DNA of 64,000 nt from Diplocarpon mali. Lineage: Eukaryota; Ascomycota; Leotiomycetes; Helotiales; Drepanopezizaceae. The notes under the pieces were generated by a model that saw only the letters and a program-made list of their open reading frames with translations, ran no database searches and was not told the origin of the DNA. The stretch lies in assembly GCA_024741835.1 (NCBI GenBank), contig JAENRP010000089.1, forward strand, positions 93,373 through 157,372. Direction: 5' to 3'. The position numbers and the translations under genes were made by a program. Numbering within the stretch: position 1 is the first letter of the stretch; the number at the start of each line of letters is the position of its first letter. Of this stretch, positions 1 to 11,923 are shown piece after piece.

Positions 1-466
1 GGCTGCTCTTTAACAGCTTTTGAGTTTGACATGACTTCCGTAATAGCGTTTCGTAATAATGCACTTCGTCACAGGCCAAATAAACAACACATGAAAAAGT
101 ATATTTAACCTTGCAAATCTACCGAAATTCCACCGTTGTACACATGCTAATGTGGTGTTTGTTTGGCCTGCCACCAAGTAGGAGGCGCGATTGAAGAGCG
201 AGGCGAGCCGTATCTTGAACTCCTCTAGACAAGAAATTGATTGCTGATTCAAGAAAATCCTCGACTCTCAAGTACTGCGCCTGTGCATTCTTTGGTCTAC
301 CAGATACGACTTGTGTCGCTTCGAAGGCCTATTCTTTCCATCTAAGAGAGGAGACGTCGTCCTTGCGACTTTGAACGGTATGAAACGAGCCTCGCTTTTC
401 GAATCGGGGAAAGGAGATAGTGACTATTGGATTGTGCAGCCTGCTCTTGATGAGTAGGGCATCAAA
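1..466. other. Intergenic, upstream of the MFS gene
   Basis: I see no recognisable gene here. An 80-codon minus-strand open frame at 10-252 has no family resemblance and I treat it as chance. The stretch presumably holds the promoter and leader of the transporter that starts at 467, but I see no clear TATA box or operator. Confidence 0.5.
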
Positions 467-2186
467 ATGCTAGACCGAGATCCGCAAGGAGACGCAAAGT
501 CCCGTTCTATAGACTCGAGCTTTCGCTCTTCGTCCTCATCCTCAAAATCGACGAGAGCACAATCCGAAGAAATATCTCTGCTCTTCCCCGCAGTCCCAGC
601 AGCCGACTACAAGTCGACGTCTCTAGATCCAGGGTCAGAAGATCCCGAGTATCAACATCAAGACGATGAGCCACTTCTGGCTACTGAGCCGAGAGGGGTA
701 ATTTCGACTATCAGCCTGCTGATAATCGGTGAGTCCCCTCTCCTAAATCCGTATCGAGAGCCCGAAAATGAGCATTGACGAGTTGTCGTATAGGAGTTTT
801 CATGTCCAACGCAGACGGATCTCTCGTGCTAGCCACCTACGGCACCATCTCCTCTGACTTCGGAGCACTGGGCGACGCGAGCTGGCTGACGACAAGCTAC
901 TCACTAGCTACATGTGCCGCGCAGCCCATCAGCGGCAAACTGAGTGATATCTACGGGCGGAAAGCCGTGTTGCTGGTCTCGTATGGGCTGTTTGGTCTTG
1001 GGAGCGTGATCTGTGGGGTTGGCCAGTCTATGTGGCAGGTCATTGCCGGGAGGATAGTGGCTGGTACTGGAGCGGCGGGCATGACGGTCGTTGTGTCGAT
1101 CCTGATTACTGGTGAGTTTTCCTTATAATCTTGTTTCATCCTTGAAACCCATGGAACATCTGACTGACCAGCAAACAGACCTCGTCCCGATTACACAACT
1201 AGCGTCGTGGAGAAGCTATGTGAATGTAGTCGCAACATTCGGAAGAAGTATTGGAGGCCCTCTAGGTGGTCTCCTGGCCGACACAGTAGGATGGCGTTGG
1301 TCCTTCGTTGGTCAGGCTCCCCTGATTGCAGGTGCAATCCTCCTCGTTGCCCTCCGTCTTCCCTCCCACACTAGCCATCCCTTCGCCAATATCGGACACA
1401 GATATAAAACCTCGAAACTTCGCCGCATAGACTTCATCGGCGCCATCCTCCTAGCCCTAACTATCATCCTCTTGCTGGGAGCTATCAGCCTGGGCGGCCA
1501 GAGCCTGCCCTGGACACACCTCCTCGTCCTAGCTCTATTCATCTCCTCCCTTGTTCTCGGCACCGCATTTGTCGTCTATGAGAAAACCGTCGCGCTGGAG
1601 CCTGTGTTCCCTCCTTCGCTAATGGTCCAAAGAGATGTGGCGACGAACTACGCCATCATTGCTTTGCAGTCCGCTGCGCAGCTGGCAATGATGTATTCCG
1701 TGCCGCTTTACTTCCGCGTAACGCAGAATAGCAGCAACACCACTGCGGGCTCGCACCTGTTCCCCGCCGTGCTGGGGAATACGCTCGGGGGCTTGCTCTC
1801 AGGACTGTATATCCAGCGCACGGGGCGATACAAAGTCCTCGCGATCCTCGCTACTATCTCGTCATCGTTCTCGTACCTGCTGTTGATCGTGCGCTGGACA
1901 GGTGAGACAAACTGGTTGGAGAGTCTGGAGATTGTGCCCGGTGGTTTCGGGACAGGGATTGCTCTCTCGGCGACGTTCGTTGGTCTGCAGAGTGTGGTGA
2001 CGAAGAAGGATAAGGCGATTGCGACGGGCGGCCAGTATCTGTGGTCGGGAATCGGCACGGTGGTCGGTGTAGCGGGCGCGAGTGCAGTACAAATTGGGAG
2101 ATTGAGGGCGCTGCTCACGGAGGCATTGAGTAGAGTCCCGGATGCTGCCTCGGTGAGTTAAGCTGTGGTTTTTTTTCCCCGTCTTC

Positions 2187-2228
<42 letters not shown>

Positions 2229-2512
2229 CCTTGCTCTACAGAGAATTTTAGCGAGGGGTGCTGACTAGGTGTAAAGACTATTGAGAAAGTCATCTCTGAC
2301 GTATCATTCATAGCGAAATTAGAAAGCGGAGTGAGGGAAGTGGTCGTTGAGAGTTACGTGAAGAGTCTGGAGAATAGTCATTGTGAGTCTTGTCGGTCCT
2401 CGAATTGGAGGAAGAGACGGGCGGACCTGACATGTTGACAGTGCTTTCACTTGCTTGTTCGCTAACTGCGCTTGGCCTTGCCTTCACGATTCGAGAGCAA
2501 AGGTTGCACTGA
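467..2512 (+). CDS. MFS transporter, 14-TM drug:H+ antiporter-2 / vacuolar basic amino acid (Vba) type
   Basis: This is a membrane permease of the major facilitator superfamily, five exons by my reading: 467-728, 794-1111, 1179-2156 (or 2152), 2269-2382 (or from 2277) and 2442-2512, about 580 aa. The hydrophilic Ser/acidic N-terminus of about 85 residues carries a Leu-Leu-rich stretch often seen in vacuolar members. TM1 starts at LIIGVFMSNADGSLVLATYG, across the first intron. The loop 2-3 signature SGKLSDIYGRK and the motif C-like GPLGGLLADTVGWRWSF are clear. The last exons encode a cytosolic linker with SYVKSLENSH and a final hydrophobic helix ending FTIREQRLH. The intron after exon 3 contains a (CT)n tract. 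Its borders are ambiguous: GTTAAG at 2157 with TAG ending at 2268, or GTGAGT at 2153 with AAG ending at 2276; both keep frame. Substrate unknown; basic amino acid or drug export is inferred from family resemblance only. Confidence 0.88.
2193..2225 (+). repeat. (CT)n microsatellite in an intron of the MFS gene
   Basis: An uninterrupted run of about 16 CT units lies in the fourth-exon-proximal intron. It may double as the polypyrimidine tract ahead of the acceptor at 2268 or 2276, and its length is likely to vary between strains. Confidence 0.95.
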
Positions 2513-2800
2513 CACAGCGTACTTGTATGTGGCATTTGAACTAGGAGAACAAAGGCATCAGGACTTTGGACTTACATTTGAGATCAAGGAAAACTTTCTG
2601 GCTTGTACAGAGGAGGGTTGTTTCTGTAAAGATCGAAATGGAAGCGAAAGAAGAGACATTCTTATTATAGTCCTTACACCGACACTGACTAGCCGACAAC
2701 TATCATACATGTCACACGACGCTAAGTCTATCGATCGATGTGTGGGCAATCTGGAATTCGCTTTGATGCCGCTGCAAAGACTACGAAAGAGAAGATATAA

Positions 2801-4995
2801 TCATTCTCTCCTCTTCTTGCCTTCCTCGGCGTTCGTGTATCTTGCTGTACTCAGTCCTCGCTCGTGTCTAGTGACAAGTCCGCCAATCAATTTGTCATTT
2901 CGAGCTTTGGCAATAGCATCGTTGTAGCCTTCGACAGCCCATGGTCTGGGGTTGAGCTTTGGCCAGTTGACCTGGAAGTATTAGCCTGTAAGGTTCTAAG
3001 AAGAGTTGACGTGACTAACATAGAGCATTCCGTGACTGTAGATGAAGTTGAGGCACCATCCAGCAACCACAAACCAGAAGAAAATGAAGATCCGAACAGG
3101 TAAGACGGCGGCATCTGGGAGACGGCGAGTGAAAATACCGATAAAAACAAAGAAGACGGCGAAGGCCAATACATAAGGAACCGACTGGATGAGCAAGGGT
3201 CGCTTATCCGCGAAAATTGGGGATGATGCTGAGTTCGGAAGATAGTTGCCGAGGAAGAGGTCAAAGGCATCTTGCTTAGGGCCATCTGTGAAATTATTCT
3301 TGGCATATCTGGTGATGGAATTTTGGAGATCTTGGAGAGCACCGGCTTTGGTGCGTTGCCCAGTTCGTGTGAAATCTGTCTTCAGTGCCCCAGTACCAGA
3401 ATATGATCTGGAAACTACATCGGCGTTGTCTGCCCAGACTTTTCGGAACAGAATTTCAAACTCTGGGTCCGAGGTGAAAGTCTCACCACGGGAGAGGACA
3501 CCCAGGTCTGTGAGTTGTCGGTTAAGCGTGAAGCGTGCAAGCATACTCTGGACAACGTTTGTCCGATCCAGACAATCCATACAGTTTGTGCGAACGACAC
3601 TTGTTTGGTGGTTCCTCACTTCGAGACGGCCCTCATGGTCAGCTGGCATATCAACACCGCGGAAATATTGCTGCTTTTCTAGCGAGTCATGGAGACGATC
3701 GAGAAGCAGCTGTGCTCGGTGCCATTGCAGGCCCTTTGTCTCGTTATGGAAGTCGAAATACACATAATGTAATCGATCCATCTCCGACCGATGGCCGGAA
3801 GGCTCAACAACATGGAATTTTTCATCAGAGACGGCGTCTTGCTGATTCTGTTCTGCAGGTGACGAGACGAGCAGTTTGACCATCTGCTCGTAGGCCTCCT
3901 TAACTCTGACTTCTCGTCCATTCTGGTTGACCAGGTTGACCAGATAATTATCGCCATATAGACGAACTTGCTCCTCAAAATGTAGCCGAGCAGACTGTAC
4001 CGCGGTCTCAACGCCTCTGATTTGGAGCTTGGGGGTGTAGTGCAAAGTATTGACCTCGGCCCAGTACACTGGAACACTTCCTCTGGTCTGAACATAGGAC
4101 ATAATCTGCACTTCCTTTCGTCCCGAGCCACCAACCTTGCCGTTCTGCATGCCATTCCCGCCAGCGAATCCACCAAGACCGCTTGTACTATCATTCAAAA
4201 TGATAATCTGCTCGGTCTCATTGAAGTTCGAGACGTGCCCTTGCTCATCAATTCCTCTCGAGAAGTACCTTGTGCCTGCCCGATGACGTGACCGCCGCGT
4301 GATCAGAGCCATGGTCAAGGGTGTTGAATTTATGCGCGTCGAAGCAATCTCCATCATCCCAAATATTACAGGCAGGATATATGTGTCTACTCCTGACTGC
4401 TGTCCTTGCTGATTGCGAGTCCCAGAGGACCGGAAGTCAATCAGATCTGACTGAATATACCTGTTCCAGAAGAAACGGTCGTCGGCTCGTTTCCATAGCG
4501 GGGCTGAGGGATCTATTTGAGATTGCCGTTGGAAAGTATTTGTAATGTCGGAAGAGTAAGAGAAGTACATAGGGCTTGACTTGATGAAGGCCTTCAACAA
4601 GCTCAGGTAATTATCTTCCTCGGGGTCATGCAGTGGCCGTTCGCGCATTGGCAGAAATTCAGTGGCAATGACCTTATATACCATATGCCCCTTGAGCCTG
4701 CCCATGGGCTGTGCCTTGGTAATGACAATGATGTACTTATCTGCTGAGCAGTTAATGATGGTCCTTTGCCAGCCTCAACAGAAATAATAGTACCCAGTCG
4801 CAACCTGATCATTCCCAGGATACCAGCTATACTCAAGACGCGCTTTCCACCCAGCAATGCCCCGTCGTTCAGACGCAAGTCTCCTGTGGGCCGGTCTACA
4901 ACCAGTGTTGGGGCAGACGGGGTCGAAGGCGAGGTAAAGGCGTAATATGAAGCCGAGGCGTGGACGTTGATGTCCCGAAAAGGTAGGGAAGCCAT
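2801..4995 (-). CDS. SAC1: Sac1-type phosphoinositide phosphatase
   Basis: An ER/Golgi membrane phosphatase expected to dephosphorylate PtdIns4P. I read three exons on the minus strand: 4995-4794, 4740-3020 and 2971-2801, with introns of 53 and 48 nt, giving 697 aa. The N-terminal SacN domain includes GILGMIRLRLDKYIIVITKA, whose frame is restored only by the first intron. The catalytic CX5R motif is CMDCLDR, with nucleophile Cys about residue 454 inside VRTNCMDCLDRTNVVQ. Two hydrophobic helices lie near residues 585-640, as expected for Sac1 anchors. The last intron (GTTAGT..CAG) restores the conserved tail VNWPKLNPRPWAVEGYNDAI and ends in KKRRE. Length and layout match fungal Sac1 over its whole length. 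It converges on the MFS gene (289 bp between the stops) and diverges from the Rab5 gene. Confidence 0.95.
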
Positions 4996-5763
4996 GATTG
5001 CAAGAAGAGTGGCAGAGTGGCAGACAGAACTGGTTATCTGCTTCTGTCTGCCTTTGACGGTGCTTATGGGAGTGATTTGGGAGCTTTACCACCGATAGCT
5101 GTCTTCAGCCGAAGCCTTGCATCAAAACCAAACAAGGCGCAGAGAGGTGTGGCACTAGTATCCCAAAGGGTCTGTTGATGAATTCACACCGTACTCAAAT
5201 CCCGAACAACCAGAAAGAAGACTTGTCCAGATATCAGATCAAAGAAAAGGTTAGTTGGAAAGGATCTCTTTGACGCGCAGGTGATTGTAGCTGCAAGGTC
5301 TTAGGCTTGGTGGGAAGCAGCAGTTGTTCATGAACAGGAGAAGAAGGTGATCGTAGGCAACACCCAAAACCACATTTCAGAGAAGACACAGTAGCACCCT
5401 TGATTCTGAAGATACCCGAAGCTGCTTCAGAATCTGCTCGGGCAAAGCAATTGATGTCGAGGTGATTGATATTGGCCTACAGAGAGAGGGTCGTATGCCT
5501 ATTAATCTAGCTTGTGGGTTTATATAACTATGGCTTGTTCCTGTCACATGACACATTACAGGTAAGCTTGCCGCAACCCGTAGGAGCTTCCTTGACTTCA
5601 CCCCATCGGAACATCGTCTCACATCAAAGCGAGCCTTTCAAGTCAAACTCCTAACTTCTTTCACACTTGCGCTCTTACACTCAGGACTTCGAATTTCGCA
5701 GACACCATATTTTGTGACCCCGAAACTACCTCCATCCTCTGAATAGGCTCAACCTGGTTGACC
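4996..5763. other. Divergent intergenic region between SAC1 and the Rab5 gene
   Basis: This 768-bp stretch separates two divergently transcribed housekeeping genes and must carry both promoters and 5' leaders. I see no ORF with family resemblance and no unambiguous TATA box. Pyrimidine-rich stretches lie just before the Rab5 start. Confidence 0.6.
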
Positions 5764-6631
5764 ATGGCTGCTCGAGGCCCAACAGGCATCCGCGGTGGAA
5801 ACAACCGCTTTGCGCAATTCAAGCTGGTACTACTAGGTAGCCGCTCAGTCTCTATACGGTGCCGTTGTCTTGCTAACTTCAAGTACAGGAGAGTCAGCAG
5901 TCGGAAAGGTGCGTCTGGGATTGCTCGACACCAGCTTTTGAATGCTAATGTCTCATAGAGTTCTCTTGTACTCCGTTTCGTCAAGGTTAGCCTCTTGTAT
6001 CGCGGATATTTGGGCAGGATCTGATCTTCGGCATAGGATCAATTTGATGATTTCAGAGAGTCCACAATCGGCGCCGCCTTCCTTACTCAGACGATATCGC
6101 TCGACGATAACACAACCGTAAAGTTCGAGATCTGGGACACGGCCGGGCAAGAGAGATACAAGTCGCTCGCACCAATGTACTACCGAAACGCGAATTGTGC
6201 TGTGGTTGTCTACGATATTACACAAGCTGTGAGATTTGCCTATAGGGTATTTGATGGACCTATTCTGACATAATTGGGAATAGTCTTCTTTGGATAAAGC
6301 AAAACAGTGGGTTAAAGAACTTCAGAGGCAGGCAAACGAAAACATCATCATCGCTCTGGCTGGAAACAAACTCGACCTGGTCACCAGTCAACCCGACAAG
6401 CGTGCCATCACCACAGCAGATGCCGAGGCATACGCAAAGGAGGCTGGACTCCTGTTCTTCGAGACATCTGCCAAGACATCTGAGAACGTCCGAGAATTAT
6501 TCACATCTATCGCAAAGAAGCTCCCGTTAGACCAAGCTGGCCCAAGAAACCCTAGATCTGGCGGACGAGGGGGGGTGGAGCTGAGACCGGAGAACCCATC
6601 GACTCAAGGGCAAGGACCTTGTGCATGTTAG
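5764..6631 (+). CDS. VPS21: Rab5-family small GTPase (Vps21/Ypt5 type)
   Basis: An endosomal Rab GTPase that controls early-endosome fusion and vacuolar sorting. Five exons: 5764-5836, 5889-5908 (20 nt), 5959-5985 (27 nt), 6037-6228 and 6284-6631, giving 219 aa. All G-box motifs are present across the joined exons: LLGESAVGKSSLVLRF (P-loop), [11 protein letters not shown] (switch I with the G2 Thr), WDTAGQERY (switch II), AGNKLD and ETSAKT. The protein ends CAC, a C-X-C site for double geranylgeranylation. Two consecutive tiny exons encode only the P-loop and the helix after it, so automatic gene callers could easily drop them. The N-terminal tag [20 protein letters not shown] matches fungal Rab5 proteins. 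Confidence 0.95.
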
Positions 6632-7183
6632 AGAGCCAAATGCGTGTCAGAGAGAAGCAGGTATCGCGCCCTTCGCGGGCCATATCATCATCCAAGGATC
6701 ACATCGAACGGTCACCACGGTCCGCCCCCCGTCGTCCTTAAACGAAATCGTCTTGTTGTGACCGGGCATCATAGATGCGGTCAGTTTGACCTTTACGAGA
6801 GCAGTCTTTATTACCTTCATGTGTCTTAGGTTCTTCGTTGCAGGGTTGGTTTCGGCAGGATTTACCTGCATGGCGTGAGGGTCTTCTATTGAATCGTTCT
6901 GCAGCATTTTGGGTGTAAGATATGCAATAGAACACATTCAATGACTTTATGAAAAAGACGAGTCTAAATATTGTATCTTGCAATCAATCTTACTGTGACC
7001 TATGGCTCCTGTGTTCCAAAACGCGCGTCTTATTTGTACGCTCATTTTTGTTGTAACGTTGAGAGCGTAGAAGCGGCTGCATCATTGCTTGGCAGAAGCT
7101 TACGAGCTTGAACCAAATTATCCTTCACACGGCGCTCACACCACAACCTCAACAACTTTTTTTGTCGCTCAACGCAGCCCGTC
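6632..7183. other. Intergenic between the Rab5 gene and MIC60
   Basis: This holds the 3' region of the Rab5 gene and the promoter of MIC60. The short open frames on both strands show no family resemblance. A T-rich run lies about 20-40 bp before the MIC60 start codon. Confidence 0.5.
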
Positions 7184-9368
7184 ATGCTGCGCGCTTCGTC
7201 TCGGTCGGCACGGGCCTTGGGTTACAACAACAGTGTAGCCAAAGCCGGGCGTCAATGGCACACTATACAGTCAATTCGGGTGGTTCTGGATGCTGTGGTG
7301 AGAGCTCCCAAAACTCACATCTACTTCATTGGAGGCTGAGAGGATTGCTAATTGCATTCTGTGTATGCAGAGAGGATATGCCGATTTGAATAAACCCAGT
7401 ATTGCCGACTCAAGTCCTATAGTCCTCCCTGGATCTGCCAGCGACAGCACTACTCAGCCACTTCCTCAGGGACCCGTTCCACCTAACCTATACGATCAAA
7501 AATCCCCATCAGATAACCCTGTAGGAACTACAAACAGTCCTCCAAATGTGCCTGTGAACAATGCGGCACTGCCAACGGCAACTCCACCCTCTCCTCCTCC
7601 GGCCCCCAAGCCGAAAAGCAAATTCTTCCGGAAGTTTCTCACTACAATCTTCCTTCTTTCGACGCTCGGTTTCACTGGAGGAGTCTATTATAGCAGAGTA
7701 AATGACAACTTTCACGATTTCTTCACTGAATTCGTTCCATTTGGAGAGGAGGCAGTGTTGTATTTCGAAGAGAGGGAATTCAGGAAGCGCTTCCCAAAGA
7801 TTGCAGGCAGAGGTGGATCGCCTCCTAGGGATACTGGCGAATCTATAAAAATCCCAAGTCAAAGCGGGGTATCTTGGAAGCTCTATGAAGATACGAAGCC
7901 AGCAGCTGGAAGACATGCCAATGCTACAACTCCGGATGCACGCAAGCAAAAGGAGGCGCTACAACACCCAGTAGAGGCGAAACCACAGGAGCAAGTTAAA
8001 GCGGTAGAAAAGGCCAAGAAGGAAGCAGCTCCTCCAGCTCCAAGTGCAATTCCGCCTCCAACGACTAAATCACCAGAACCGCAGCCCCTAGCCAAGTCAG
8101 GCCCCCCCGTAGAATCTTCGAAGGGAGTTCCGTTTACACCTCCGGAAGTCGACCAACCTTCGAAATTCCCGCCAGAGCTTGCCCGAATCGATCCGCTCAA
8201 TGTGAGAGATGCTAATGAGCCTATTGTTCAGGACCTGGTAAAGATCATAAACGACATCATCACAGTCGTCAATGCAGATAACGCAACCGACAAGTTCTCT
8301 GGCACCATCGACAAAGCTAAGGGCGAAGTTGCTAAAGTTGGCACTAAGATCAAGGCACTAAAAGCTGCAGCAGAAAAAGATGCCGAGGCCAAGATCAAAT
8401 CGGAGAAGGCTGATTTTGACCGCGCCGCAAAGGAGCTCATTCGACGAATTGAGGCTGAGATGCAAAACCAGCAATCAGCATGGCAAGAGGAATTCCAGAT
8501 CGAGCGCCAAAAGATACAGCAAAACTACGAACAAAAACTCAAGGCAGAGGTCCAAATCGCTCGTGAAGTTAACGAGCAGCTTCTACGCAATAGCTTACTT
8601 GAGCAAGCTGTCGAGTTGAAGAAACAGTTTACAGAAGATCTCAAAAAACGAGTGGAGGAGGAGCGTGATGGCCGCCTGGGCAAGCTCTCTGATCTCACCA
8701 AGACCGTTGGTGAGCTCGAGAAGCTTACAACCGACTGGAATTCTGTTGTTGACGCAAATTTGAAGACTCAGCACCTTCATGTTGCCGTCGAGGCTGTTCG
8801 CTCCAACCTTGAGAAGAGCCAAGTTCCCCGACCTTTCACCAAGGAACTTGCTGCTCTGAAAGAGATTGCCTCGGATGATGCAGTTGTCAACGCTGCCATT
8901 GCCTCTATTAATCCTACTGCCTATCAAAAAGGCATCCCATCCTCTGCTCAACTCATTGATCGCTTCCGCCGCGTGGCTGGTGAGGTCCGAAAGGCATCTC
9001 TACTTCCCGCAGATGCCGGTGTTGCTAGCCATGCATCCAGCTACGTCTTGAGCAAGCTTTTGTTCAAGAAGAAGGGTCTGGCTACAGGTAACGATGTTGA
9101 GAGTATCTTGACGAGGACGGAGACCTTCCTTGAGGAAGGTGACTTGGACGCTGCTGCTAGAGAGATGAATGGGTTACAGGGATGGGCGAAGACATTGAGC
9201 AGGGATTGGTTGGGGGAGGTGAGAAAAGTGCTGGAGGTGCAACAAGCCTTGGATGTAAGTCTTCACCTTAAGCTCATGCAGAAAGTTTGCAATCTGTGAA
9301 ATCTGGTGCTAATTTATCGGTAGGTTATTGCTACGGAAGCTAGGTTACAAAGCTTGAGGGTCAAGTAG
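7184..9368 (+). CDS. MIC60: MICOS complex subunit Mic60 (mitofilin)
   Basis: An inner-membrane protein that forms crista junctions within the MICOS complex. Three exons: 7184-7297, 7371-9254 and 9324-9368, giving 680 aa. Exon 1 starts MLRASSRSARALGYNNSVAK, an Arg/Ser-rich, acid-free mitochondrial presequence. A Pro-rich linker leads to one transmembrane segment near residues 125-147 (FLTTIFLLSTLGFTGGVYYS), followed by the conserved FFTEFVPFGEEAVLYFEER. A Pro/Ala/Lys-rich stretch and a long coiled coil (about residues 330-460) precede the C-terminal mitofilin domain. The last exon supplies VIATEARLQSLRVK after a GTAAGT..TAG intron with a TGCTAAT branch site; without it the conserved C-terminus would be lost. 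The large continuous frame alone would misplace the N-terminus inside intron 1. Confidence 0.95.
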
Positions 9369-11923
9369 ATCAGGCACCTTCTTTTGTAAGTGCATGGTGT
9401 GAGAGAAGAAAGAGGCCGGTCTGCCTGCTAGTGTTGTACGAGATACAAATAAACTGTACTTTGTAAGATATTCTGATTGGTGACTTTGCGTGAGGGTGTT
9501 GACCAGACTCGAGCGAAGGAAATTACTTACAGTTATAGAGCGTAAGTGCTGAACAAATACGTGCATATAAATACGCTACTTGCCTACCGACGCGCAACCC
9601 GACCCATCCGGTAAATCATCCTCGACTTTGGCCCTTCCCTCATCACAGCGACGAGGGCTGATTCATAGCCTTAATAAGTGTTTTGTAACTTCAAGCCCCT
9701 GGTCACTCGTGTAATTTGTGTTTGGTTCGCAGGCTCATACACAATCCCTGTGTAGGATTTCGTGTTCAGATCTCGTTACGTATTTTCTATGCAACGAAAC
9801 ATTATTGGCTCTTGTTGATTGCCTGTCGTCCCCCACCGTGAGATAGGCTTGAGTGGGTGAGGATCGTGGGTAGAAGATTTGTTGCACGTCGTACCTTCTA
9901 GATATTCCGTGCACTTTTGTTGCATTGTGGTACCTTGAGGGGTGACATTAAGTTACAGTTAGCTGTGTCTCTTAGGGTTCAGGAACGTGTTTGAATAGCA
10001 TCAGTGGCAGCAACACAAGAAAACAGAGGTTGGTCCTCTGCTATCTCGCAGAAGAAAAGGTTCACTGTTATGTGACTCGAGTGAGAAATCACCTGAATCG
10101 CCGTGTTTGTAGATACTGTGCAGTATCTCAGCATCGTACCAACTAGTATCCACTTCCGGTAAACGGAATCTTGAAGCGACAAGCTTTGGACAAGCTACGC
10201 TTTCCAGCATGCTGGAAATATACTTCAATACTCATCCCATCATGAAACTCATGCCTGGACCGTTGGGCGGCTTTTGTTTCGTAACCGAGCGAGTTGCATT
10301 CCTTTCTCAAAGCTCATCTTACTTTGTGAGCCAGAGCCTCTTGCTGAGAACCGTCCAATTCGATTAACTTATCGTCATCTCGTCCAGCATCTGATTTACG
10401 GCTCAGTACATCGAACCTCATCTTGGACCTAAAAGGTGTCCAAGGCCGTTATTCCTCTGCTTTTCTAAACCCTCGACTACTTAATACTCATCGATTAGTT
10501 TGGGTTTCTCATCGGAATGTGGCATTTCGCTTCCGATCCATACTACTGTAAAGCGTTGTAGCTCTTCATTCCCGTGGATGTTTCAGCCAGTTCTGGGAGG
10601 AAAGATGCATCGTATAAATTTTAGTGATGACTTCTATAGCTTTCTGTGTGCTCCAAGAGCGTGGAAGTAATCGAGTTCGAGGAGTGTAGCGAGGATAATC
10701 GCCCGTATGAGAATCGGGACCTGGATATCCAGTTGGGTGACGCCAGCGCGCAATGTGAACAAAGTCCCCTCGTCAAATCGACCTGTTTTGCTATATTTGT
10801 TATCTGCCGATACAATGTATCGTCTTTGAGTTTAATCCTCATGCTACTTAGCTTGCTCCAGTTCGCCCCTCGTGCTCAGGTAATAATGGCAGTGGGACCC
10901 GAATTGACCATATCTATTTGACAGAAACCTCGGATTTGATGCTGCACAAAGCAAGATTGGTTCTTGAACTTCGGTCATAGGCAGCAGAGCCATGTTCAGC
11001 AAGATTCAGCAGCATAATAAGTGTAGATATGCCTCGGGAGAACGGCCTGATCGACTCCTAACTTCAACAGTATAAGTCAGACCTGTGAAGAGTGAGCAGT
11101 TTGACGGACAGCACCATGCTCGCAGTTATATACAACTACCGACATAGTATAAGGATTACTGAATGCGGACCAGCAAAAGAGGCTGCTTCAAAAAATTGAT
11201 TTGCAACTAGACCAGCGGCGCCGCAAAAACAGAATACCCAACCCGTCTGGTCGGTTTCTTAGAGTTCCAAGGCTCCACATACTTTATTTGCTTCTAGAAA
11301 AGTGTCACAGGCTATTAAAAGACCCAGAAATCACGTAGTGAGGTGTGCCGAATGTCCAGAGCCGGACGAATTTTCAACAAATTGACCCCAGGTCTATGCC
11401 CATTGGATCAAAGATAACCTGGAGGCTGGAAAACGAATAATAGAACCCATGATACCCGTGGATATTCCGACGGCATCCACAGCTGATGTGAGCGACTGCG
11501 GCGAGCTCAATGAAGAGATATTTAAAGTCACATTTCCTCGAATGCTCCCAACTTCCTGCAGATGCAGCTTCGAGGGCCGGGAATGGAGAGCAGAGTAATA
11601 GAAATCATCGCCCCGGAATCCTGATAAGTCTATCGTATGTTCGGCATGAGTTACTGCTTGCTCCGCCGTCTCCAGCAATACGTAGGTGTGTAAGAATTTC
11701 ATGGTAGGGCGGAAGCGAAGTATTCCATCAAATACTTGTCGGGTGTTTGTATTGTCAAAATATCAATCAGCCAATGACCGTTTCTACTACAGGAACCTCA
11801 AGAAAACAGGGTTGCTGACAAATATTCCAGCTAGCCACCTCAGCTGGCCCCAATCAACTGTGACCCCTCACATCTAAGTAGAATCTCAACTTACAAACTC
11901 CAAATACCTCAACGCTGAAAAAA
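9369..11923. other. Long intergenic region, no gene recognised
   Basis: About 2.5 kb between MIC60 and the MEMO1 homolog. Open frames are all under about 105 codons, overlap on both strands and resemble nothing I know. The longest (minus strand, 11394-11702) lacks a recognisable domain. I saw no tRNA-like cloverleaf or clear repeat. Confidence 0.45.

Noticed and set aside
3246..3767. 173-codon plus-strand frame over the Sac1 gene
   Set aside because: Antisense shadow of the Sac1 catalytic exon; Arg/Ser-rich and without a domain.
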